Shown here: positions 6,843 through 12,487 of the stretch, piece after piece
How positions within the stretch are numbered: the stretch's first letter is position 1
How the letters are laid out: every line of letters starts with the position of its first letter
NCBI GenBank assembly: GCA_002439735.1
Contig: DJPG01000055.1
Location: forward strand, 1 to 14,039
Direction of reading: 5' to 3'
Length of the DNA: 14,039 bases
From: Firmicutes bacterium UBA6418
GTDB lineage: Bacteria; Bacillota; Clostridia; Peptostreptococcales; Anaerovoracaceae
The notes under the pieces: model-generated
Seen by the model: only the letters and a program-made list of their open reading frames with translations
The model's database searches: none
What the model was told of the DNA's origin: nothing
Translations under genes and position numbers: made by a program

Positions 6843-7492
6843 GACTGTGCCTCCTCGGAGCCGTCCTGCGCGGCAGGCCTTATGATTTCCATGTCCGTGC
6901 TGGCGACAGCAGCCAAGTCTTCGCATATTGCCTGCTGCCTGGAACGTTCCGCGCGCGCGTTCGTGTTCAACGAACCGCGGTAAACGAAGAAGCGGTCATA
7001 GAGAAATTCGGTAGTCAGATTGGCCGCCATGGTGACCGCCAGCACTGCGTACTCGTTCCAGCCGATCCCGGTCAGCGCGTTGCCCCACCAGGTGGACAGC
7101 GGAGTAAAGACGCCGTAAAACGCCGCGACCTTGAGCATGGCGATCGGTACATTGTTTGCGGATTTGAACGTAAATTCTCGATTGAGCGTGAAGTTCCAGA
7201 GCACCGATAGGGTGAGCGCCGTCAGATAGCAAGGCGTGTACGGCAGAGCGGTCAGCTCGTGCATGAGTGCGAACGCGACTGCCTGGATGATGCCCGCCGA
7301 TGCCGAAAACAGCACGAACTTGATGATCTGCGCAGCATTTTCTTTTTTGGTCAGTACCTGCGAGGTGTCAGCGGCTTGTGCTGCCTGCGCGGTTTGCACT
7401 GCTTGCATGGGCTGCAATCCTTGCGTGTTTGGTGATGATGTGTGTTCGTCCATAAGAAATTCCATAGCCTTTCCGGCCGATGTCTTTCGCAT
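6839..7492 (-). CDS. GtrA-like four-helix membrane protein
   Basis: The protein has 217 residues from the ATG at 7492, which has AGAGGA (7496-7501) three bases upstream. Other in-frame starts are at 7543, 7465 and 7453. The start at 7543 is unlikely because it falls inside the -10/operator, upstream of the predicted transcription start. Residues about 55-172 form a GtrA domain with four hydrophobic segments, including LSVLWNFTLNREFTF (95-109) and LTTEFLYDRFFVYR (159-172), the paired family signatures. GtrA proteins are proposed to move lipid-linked sugars across the membrane or to assist glycosyltransferases. The first 50 residues are Gln/Ala-rich, and the last 45 form a charged tail outside the domain. 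It is the first gene of a regulated catabolic operon and overlaps TetR by four bases, an unusual partner for a kinase and aldolase. It might help uptake or export, but no such activity is shown. Confidence 0.75.
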   Translation of the reverse strand: MRKTSAGKAMEFLMDEHTSSPNTQGLQPMQAVQTAQAAQAADTSQVLTKKENAAQIIKFVLFSASAGIIQAVAFALMHELTALPYTPCYLTALTLSVLWNFTLNREFTFKSANNVPIAMLKVAAFYGVFTPLSTWWGNALTGIGWNEYAVLAVTMAANLTTEFLYDRFFVYRGSLNTNARAERSRQQAICEDLAAVASTDMEIIRPAAQDGSEEAQS

Positions 7493-7509
7493 CGATCCTC
7501 TTTTGTAAT

Positions 7510-7525
7510 TTGAACCGGAGTTCAA
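7510..7525. promoter_or_regulatory. Operator-like inverted repeat 1 (likely TetR site)
   Basis: TTGAAC-CGGA-GTTCAA has perfect 6-base arms. It lies just downstream of the predicted operon start point and 18 base pairs, centre to centre, from a near-identical second copy. Confidence 0.6.
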
Positions 7526-7527
7526 TT

Positions 7528-7543
7528 TTGTACTATGGTTCAA
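7528..7543. promoter_or_regulatory. Operator-like inverted repeat 2 (likely TetR site)
   Basis: TTGTAC-TATG-GTTCAA matches repeat 1 at 11 of 12 arm positions. It covers the start point and touches the -10 box of the minus-strand promoter, so binding there should block transcription. Confidence 0.6.
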
Positions 7544-7571
7544 TTATGGGGCGAAAAAGAGGATTTGTCAA
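7543..7571 (-). promoter_or_regulatory. Promoter of the gtrA-tetR-aminotransferase-kinase-aldolase operon
   Basis: On the minus strand a perfect TTGACA (7571-7566) is followed after 17 bases by CATAAT (7548-7543), one mismatch from consensus. The start point is predicted near 7536, about 45 bases before the gtrA ATG at 7492. No comparable promoter was seen in the gaps between the operon genes. Confidence 0.75.
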
Positions 7572-7628
7572 TGATTTTTGGGCGGATAAACAGAGAAAAT
7601 CAGAACGAGCTTATTCTAAAAGCTCACG

Positions 7629-7657
7629 GCATAAGCTGCCGGCCTGTTGCATACGTA
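7629..7657 (+). promoter_or_regulatory. Possible sigma-E-type promoter of spoIID
   Basis: GCATAAG (7629-7635), then 14 bases, then CATACGTA (7650-7657). This resembles the Bacillus sigma-E pattern (KMATATT, 14 bases, CATACA-T), matching 5 of 7 positions in the -35 and the first five bases of the -10. In Bacillus spoIID is sigma-E dependent, which is why this pattern was sought. The match is partial. Confidence 0.4.
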
Positions 7658-7814
7658 TAATAAGAAAGTCGGCTTCGCCGATCGATTTTTAGCGGTAGAC
7701 TTTCTTGTTATTCCGGAAGTATCGGAACGCTATTTCCTGCATAATAAAAAAAGACTGCGCGGCGAGGTGCATGGGAGCGGCACGGCATGAAAAAGAAAAC
7801 GAGGGGGACAGGCA

Positions 7815-8912
7815 ATGCGGAGAGGTTTTGGAACAGAATGGAAAGCGGCGACGCGGAGCACAGTCAAGAGTCTGGCGGCGGTCTGGGCATGGTTGACGGT
7901 GCTTATTCTGCTGGTGCCGCTGCTTGTGGTCTGGGGCAGCGGCGCGTTGGGGTGCGACGGAGCCGGTGATGGGCAAAATGCTGGAGAAGCGGCAGGCAGC
8001 GGTGGGCAAGGCGCTGCGCAGATCGCGCAGATCCGTGCGGCAGATAAGGTCAAAACACCGCGCAGGATCAAGGTCTGGCGGGAGGCTCTGGGCAAGGCGG
8101 ACAAGGTTGATTTCGAGGAATATGTTGCCTGCGTGACTGCCAGCGAAATGCCGAATACCTTTGCGGCAGAGGCACTCAAGGCACAGTCCGTGGCGGCGCG
8201 CACCTTTGCGATGTCCAAAATTCAAAAGTATGAGACAAAGAAGCCGGAAAAGCATCCGGATGCGCCGATCTGCGACACCACGCACTGTCAGGTCTACAAG
8301 ACCGAAAAAGAGCTGATCGCCTGCCATCCGGACGGCTGGGCTGACAGCGAAAACGGCTGGCCGAAGGTGCAGGCGGCATGCGAGAGCACGAAGGGGCAGT
8401 TGCTGTATTATGACGGACAGTTGGTGATGCAGCCACTGTTCTTTTCCTCCAGCGGCGGGCAGACGGAAAATTCCGAGGATGTGTTCGTCAGCGCGGTGCC
8501 GTACCTGATCAGCGTGTCCAGCCCCTATGAAGAAAAGGCGACGCATCGCAATGAACAAAAAACGTTTACGCTTGCGGAAATGCAAAAGAAACTGAAAAAA
8601 AGTTTTCCGAAGAAAGAATTTGGCAGTTTGAATCGGAGCAATGTCAAGATTCTTTCCCGAACCTCCGGCGGGCGTGTCGAACGCATGCAGGTCGGAAACG
8701 CCGTGCTCAAAGGCACGCAGGTGCGCAATGCGCTTGGACTGAGTTCGGCCTTGTTTTCCATCAGCTTTTCCGGGCAAACCATCATCTTCACCTCCAGCGG
8801 CTCCGGACACGGGGTCGGGATGAGCCAGTACGGCGCGGACGGGATGGCGAAAGAGGGCTATTCTTACCGGTCAATTCTGCAGCACTATTACACCGGAACC
8901 GCGGTTGCTTGA
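7815..8912 (+). CDS. spoIID: Stage II sporulation protein D, peptidoglycan lytic transglycosylase
   Basis: The protein has 365 residues. GAGGGGG (7801-7807) lies seven bases before the ATG. A membrane anchor spans about residues 18-40, followed by a Gly/Ala-rich stretch to about 65. The SpoIID domain begins near 84. The catalytic Glu111 sits in VTASEMPNTFAAEALKAQS, followed by AARTFAM. A Cys153-Asp-Thr-Thr-His157-Cys158 cluster is a likely zinc site like that described for the clostridial enzyme. FFSSSGGQTENSEDVF (209-224) and the terminal GSGHGVGMSQYGADGMA with ILQHYY are the usual family blocks. SpoIID degrades septal peptidoglycan with SpoIIP and SpoIIM to drive engulfment of the forespore. 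Its presence suggests a spore former, although SpoIID-like proteins (LytB type) also occur outside sporulation. No terminator was found after it. Confidence 0.9.
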   Translation: MRRGFGTEWKAATRSTVKSLAAVWAWLTVLILLVPLLVVWGSGALGCDGAGDGQNAGEAAGSGGQGAAQIAQIRAADKVKTPRRIKVWREALGKADKVDFEEYVACVTASEMPNTFAAEALKAQSVAARTFAMSKIQKYETKKPEKHPDAPICDTTHCQVYKTEKELIACHPDGWADSENGWPKVQAACESTKGQLLYYDGQLVMQPLFFSSSGGQTENSEDVFVSAVPYLISVSSPYEEKATHRNEQKTFTLAEMQKKLKKSFPKKEFGSLNRSNVKILSRTSGGRVERMQVGNAVLKGTQVRNALGLSSALFSISFSGQTIIFTSSGSGHGVGMSQYGADGMAKEGYSYRSILQHYYTGTAVA

Positions 8913-8997
8913 ATGGTGGAAGCCATGGAGATCAAAAAAATGTGTGCATTGTGTGAAGTTTTGGGTTTTCGGTAAATTTCATGTGTTCGCAGGCCCC

Positions 8998-9011
8998 TTT
9001 CCGTACGGAAA
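8998..9011. promoter_or_regulatory. 14-base perfect palindrome next to the fbp promoter
   Basis: TTTCCGTACGGAAA is fully self-complementary and ends five bases before the -35 box of fbp. It has no T-run, so it is unlikely to be a terminator. Its position suits an operator or activator site; the binding protein is unknown. Confidence 0.45.
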
Positions 9012-9015
9012 CTGC

Positions 9016-9045
9016 TTGATTTTGGCGGGGGAAATATAATATAAT
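9016..9045 (+). promoter_or_regulatory. Promoter of fbp
   Basis: TTGATT (9016-9021) is followed after 18 bases by a perfect TATAAT (9040-9045). Another overlapping TATAAT sits at 9035-9040 with too short a spacer. The leader would be about 40 bases. Confidence 0.6.
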
Positions 9046-9089
9046 AGAACGAAGAAGGAATCGGAGCCTGCATCGAGAAAGGGAGAAGA

Positions 9090-11039
9090 ATGGCAGATTT
9101 AAAATACCTCAACAGACTTGCAAAAGACTATCCGAACATTATGGCGGCCTCGGCGGAGATCATCAACCTGAAGGCAATCCTCGCGCTGCCGAAGGGCACT
9201 GAGTATTTTCTCAGTGATCTGCACGGAGAACACGAAGCCTTTATCCATATGCTAAAGAGCGCGTCCGGCACCATCAAAGCCAAGATTGACGAACATTACG
9301 GGAGTGTACTTTCCGAAAAAGATCGTGACGATCTGGCCGCGCTGATCTACAACGCGGAGGCGGAACTGGCCAGAAGAAAAAAATCCGAATCGAACTATGA
9401 GGATTGGTGCGCGACAGCTCTTTATCGTCTAATTACGATATGTAAATCCGTATCGACAAAATATACCCGTTCCAGAGTCCGTGCGCGCCTTCCGAGGTAC
9501 ATGGACTACAGCATCGACGAGCTACTGCATGCCGATGATGAGGAAAACAAGGCGCATTATTACAGCCAGATCATCAACTCCATCGTCGAATGCGGGATCG
9601 CCGAAACCTATATCATCCAGCTGACAGAGACCATCAGCCGGCTGGCAGTCGACAAGCTGCATATCATCGGCGATATCTTTGACCGCGGCGCGCATCCGGA
9701 TGAGATCATGGATTTTTTGTTGAACTTTCACGATGTGGATTTTCAGTGGGGCAACCATGACATCGTTTGGATGGGCGCGGCGACCGGAAACTGGGCCTGC
9801 ATTACCAATTTGCTGCGCATGAATATCAGCTATAACAATTTCGATATGCTGGAGGTTGGCTACGGAATCAATCTGCGGCCGCTGGCAACCTTTGCGGAAA
9901 AAGTCTATGGGGATGACCCGTGTGAATTTTTCAGGCCGCATATTCTGGATAAAAACAAATACGACCCGGTCGATGAGGATCTGGCGGCAAGGATGCACAA
10001 GGCGATCGCGATCTGTCAGTTCAAGGTAGAAGGACAGCGTATTCTGGCGCATCCGGAATATCGACTCGAAAAAAGGCTGCTGCTGGATAAGATCGATCTC
10101 GCAAATGGCACGGTCGAAGTGGAGGGTACAGTATGGCCGCTCCGGGACAAGAATTTTCCGACACTGGATCCGGCGCATCCGTATGACCTGACCGAGGATG
10201 AGCGCGAACTACTCAACGCGTTGGAGGCCTCGTTCCTCAATTCCGAGAAGTTGCAGCGGCACATCCGCTTCCTCTTCAGCCACGGTGCGCTATACACCAG
10301 GTTCAATGGGAACCTGCTGTATCACGGCTGCATCCCGACCGACGAAAACGGCGAGTTTGAAGAGGTGGAGCTCAACGGCGTCAAGCATAAGGGCAAGGCA
10401 CTGATGGATTATCTGGATGATCAGGTGCGCAAGGCCTACTTCGCCCCAAAAAAATCCGAAGAGATCGGACGCTCCGGTGACATCATGTGGTATCTGTGGC
10501 TGGGCGGCAATTCTCCGCTGTTCGGCAAGGAAAAGATGACCACCTTCGAGCGTTTGTTCATCGCGGATAAAGCTACGCATAAGGAACCGACACGTCCGTA
10601 TTATAAGCTGACCAAAGAACGGGCCTACTGCGAAAAGATCCTCCGGGAGTTCGGCTTGGATCCGCGTACCGGTAAGATCCTGAACGGGCACGTTCCAGTC
10701 AAGATTAAGGACGGTGAATCTCCGATTAAGGGCGGCGGCATTCTTTACGTCATCGACGGCGGGATTTCCAAGGCCTATCAGAAACAGACCGGCATCGCGG
10801 GCTATACCTTTATTTTTAATTCCCGCTTCATGGCGCTGGCCGAGCATAAACCATACAGTCCGCTGCAGCCGGACGGCACGCAGGTTTTTCATTCACCTGT
10901 TCAAAAAACAGTGGAAGTCATGCCGGAGCGGCTTCTGATCATGGATACCGATCAGGGTGCGGTTCTGGCCGAAAAAGTAGACGATTTGACAGACTTAGTA
11001 GAGGCATTTAAGGAAGGTCTGATAAAAGAAGTGTATTAA
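9090..11039 (+). CDS. fbp: Fructose-1,6-bisphosphatase, class III
   Basis: The protein has 649 residues, close to the roughly 640-670 of the Firmicutes class III enzymes. GGGAG (9081-9085) precedes the ATG by four bases. It hydrolyses fructose-1,6-bisphosphate to fructose-6-phosphate and phosphate, the irreversible step of gluconeogenesis, in the cytoplasm. The metallophosphatase metal-binding set is complete: Asp43-x-His45 in YFLSDLHGEHEAF, GDIFDRG near residues 190-200, and WGNHD near 219. Further class III blocks follow, including FSHGALYTRFNGNLLYHGCIP, WYLWLGGNSPLFGK, and NGHVPVKIKDGESPIKGGG near the C-terminus. It appears monocistronic, with its own promoter and a structured terminator-like region immediately after the stop. 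The nearby shikimate genes draw on erythrose-4-phosphate made from fructose-6-phosphate, a loose metabolic link only. Confidence 0.95.
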   Translation: MADLKYLNRLAKDYPNIMAASAEIINLKAILALPKGTEYFLSDLHGEHEAFIHMLKSASGTIKAKIDEHYGSVLSEKDRDDLAALIYNAEAELARRKKSESNYEDWCATALYRLITICKSVSTKYTRSRVRARLPRYMDYSIDELLHADDEENKAHYYSQIINSIVECGIAETYIIQLTETISRLAVDKLHIIGDIFDRGAHPDEIMDFLLNFHDVDFQWGNHDIVWMGAATGNWACITNLLRMNISYNNFDMLEVGYGINLRPLATFAEKVYGDDPCEFFRPHILDKNKYDPVDEDLAARMHKAIAICQFKVEGQRILAHPEYRLEKRLLLDKIDLANGTVEVEGTVWPLRDKNFPTLDPAHPYDLTEDERELLNALEASFLNSEKLQRHIRFLFSHGALYTRFNGNLLYHGCIPTDENGEFEEVELNGVKHKGKALMDYLDDQVRKAYFAPKKSEEIGRSGDIMWYLWLGGNSPLFGKEKMTTFERLFIADKATHKEPTRPYYKLTKERAYCEKILREFGLDPRTGKILNGHVPVKIKDGESPIKGGGILYVIDGGISKAYQKQTGIAGYTFIFNSRFMALAEHKPYSPLQPDGTQVFHSPVQKTVEVMPERLLIMDTDQGAVLAEKVDDLTDLVEAFKEGLIKEVY

Positions 11040-11040
11040 C

Positions 11041-11133
11041 GTATCCCGTGCGGATGCGTGTATCGCAATACCTTCGGGGTCTGTGCAAAGCAAAGGGGCA
11101 GACTGCCCGAAGGTGTTTTGCTTTGTGGGATAC
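11041..11133 (+). ncRNA. Structured leader/attenuator candidate with two competing folds
   Basis: Closing stem GTATCCC (11041-11047)/GGGATAC (11127-11133). Small hairpin 11049-11067. Fold 1: ACCTTCGGG-GTCTG (11070-11083) pairs with CAGAC-CCCGAAGGT (11099-11103, 11106-11114), with a 2-base bulge. This 14-pair hairpin is followed by GTTTTGCTTTG, so it resembles a terminator. Fold 2: CAAAGCAAA (11086-11094) pairs perfectly with TTTGCTTTG (11117-11125), and GGGCA/TGCCC (11096-11100 with 11104-11108) forms inside it. Only two bases link the end of fold 1 to the second arm of fold 2, so both cannot form fully at once. It could terminate fbp transcripts and regulate the aromatic genes. I know no class that it matches. 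Confidence 0.5.
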
Positions 11134-11167
11134 CGAACACATAAGACAAGGACAGAGGTGAAAGATT

Positions 11168-12370
11168 ATGATCAATCAAAATATGACCGCATTGGGAAAG
11201 AGCAGCTCCGCGATCCGGGCGCTGGCGGCTTACGGTGCGAAGCGAAAACAGGAGATCGGAGCGGAGAACGTATATGACTACAGTCTCGGCAATCCCAATG
11301 TACCATGCCCGCAGGTGATTACGGATTGCATGATTCGACTGCTTGAAACGGAACCGCCATCGGCGCTGCATGCTTATACTGCCTCAGCGGGCAGTTTGAA
11401 AACGCGCACGGCTGTGGCAGATTATATAAAACGCAAGTATGGCCTGGAAGCGGAGGCGGAGGACGTGTATATGACTGCCGGAGCCGCGGCCTCGCTGACG
11501 ATCACGCTGCGGGCGGTCAGCACCGCCGCAGAAGAGGTGATCGTATTCACACCTTACTTTCCGGAATACAAGGTATTTATCGAAAATGCCGGCGCGGTGA
11601 TTCGCGAGGTTCCGGTACGCAGCGATGACTTCCAGATTGATTTCACTGCGTTGGAGGCAGTTTTCTCAGAAAGGACAGCCGCGCTGATCGTAAACTCTCC
11701 GAATAATCCGACCGGAGCGATGTTCAGCGCAGAGACGCTGGCCGCACTGGGAGATTTTCTTCGGCAAAAGGAATCCCTTTACGGCAAAGAAATTTATCTT
11801 ATTTCGGACGAGCCTTATCGCGAAATCGTCTATGATGGTCGTCAGGCGGCTTTCACGGCGGATTATTATGATGACACGATCATCTGCTACTCCTACAGCA
11901 AGTCACTTTCGCTGCCGGGCGAACGCATCGGATACATTCTGGTTTCGCCGCGGGCAGGAAGCCGTGCAGATCTGTTCGCGACGATCTGCGGGGCGGGTCG
12001 AAGCCTCGGCTATGTCTGCGCGCCAAGCCTTTTGCAGCGCGTAGTCGCGGAAAATCAGGGCGTCTGCGCGAACTTTGACGTTTACCGGGAAAATCGCAGT
12101 CTGCTGCTTCGCAATTTGAAAGCGTTCGGCTATTCGTTCATTCCGCCGGAGGGAGCGTTTTATCTGTTCCTCAAAGCGCCGGACGGAGACGGTGAGGCTT
12201 TTTCGGAGGCGGCAAAAAAATATGAACTGCTCTTGACGCCGTCGGATAGCTTTGGTATGAGTGGTTATGTGCGGCTCTCCTACTGTATCAGTACCGAAGA
12301 GATTGTCCGCTCGCTGCCGGCATTTCGAGCGTTGGCGGCGGATTATGGGATTTTGCCGACGCAGGAATAA
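11168..12370 (+). CDS. Class I/II PLP-dependent aminotransferase, probably aromatic or aspartate type
   Basis: The protein has 400 residues. AGAGGTG (11154-11160) lies seven bases before the ATG. The fold type I aminotransferase landmarks are present: SLGNPNVPCP (39-48), Tyr70 in ALHAYTASAG, NSPNNPTG (176-183), SDEPYRE (213-219) with PLP-pairing Asp214 and Tyr217, the Schiff-base Lys245 in YSYSKSLSLPGERIGY, and the carboxylate-binding Arg369 in GYVRLSYC. These enzymes move an amino group from glutamate to an oxo acid. Substrate choice is not visible in sequence, but pheA and aroB directly downstream suggest conversion of phenylpyruvate (or prephenate) to the amino acid. The gap to pheA is 117 bases and holds stem-loops but no promoter that I recognise, so it is likely cotranscribed. 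Confidence 0.88.
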   Translation: MINQNMTALGKSSSAIRALAAYGAKRKQEIGAENVYDYSLGNPNVPCPQVITDCMIRLLETEPPSALHAYTASAGSLKTRTAVADYIKRKYGLEAEAEDVYMTAGAAASLTITLRAVSTAAEEVIVFTPYFPEYKVFIENAGAVIREVPVRSDDFQIDFTALEAVFSERTAALIVNSPNNPTGAMFSAETLAALGDFLRQKESLYGKEIYLISDEPYREIVYDGRQAAFTADYYDDTIICYSYSKSLSLPGERIGYILVSPRAGSRADLFATICGAGRSLGYVCAPSLLQRVVAENQGVCANFDVYRENRSLLLRNLKAFGYSFIPPEGAFYLFLKAPDGDGEAFSEAAKKYELLLTPSDSFGMSGYVRLSYCISTEEIVRSLPAFRALAADYGILPTQE

Positions 12371-12388
12371 AGAAAAAACAGACATGAA

Positions 12389-12471
12389 TTGCCTGACGGT
12401 CGAGAAGACCGCGCAAGGTACGCGATCCCGCGAAGCGGCGGGAAGGTGCCCGGGTTCGCCGGGCTTCGCGG
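12389..12471 (+). promoter_or_regulatory. GC-rich stem-loop leader before pheA
   Basis: Hairpin CGGTC/GACCG (12397-12411), flanked by TTGC/GCAA. Hairpin TCCCGC/GCGGGA (12426-12431 with 12438-12443). Hairpin GCCCGG/CCGGGC (12448-12453 with 12459-12464). Alternatively the 9-base arms CCGCGAAGC (12428-12436) and GCTTCGCGG (12463-12471) can pair, which excludes the TCCCGC hairpin. No T-run follows. Possible post-transcriptional control of pheA; inferred from pairing only. Confidence 0.45.
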
Positions 12472-12487
12472 CAGTGGGAGACTTGAA

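Larger units (their letters stand above)
7493..7814. other. Divergent intergenic region between gtrA-tetR operon and spoIID
   Basis: These 322 bases hold no gene. The left part carries the minus-strand promoter and two operator-like repeats. The middle has a sigma-E-like promoter for spoIID (7629-7657). The inverted repeat AAGAAAGTC/GACTTTCTT (7662-7670 with 7698-7706) encloses a small CGGC-TTC-GCCG hairpin (7670-7680). These fall in the spoIID leader. Confidence 0.6.

Noticed and set aside
7689..8810. 373-codon minus-strand open frame opposite spoIID
   Set aside because: The Arg/Pro/Cys-rich antisense product has no motif, while the plus frame is clearly SpoIID.
10986..11014. TTGACA at the end of fbp as a promoter for the aromatic genes
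   Set aside because: No acceptable -10 box at 16-18 bases spacing.
11126..11136. TGGGATACCG as a T-box core
   Set aside because: Only loosely like the T-box sequence GGGUGGNACCGCG, and the leader is too short with no specifier stem.
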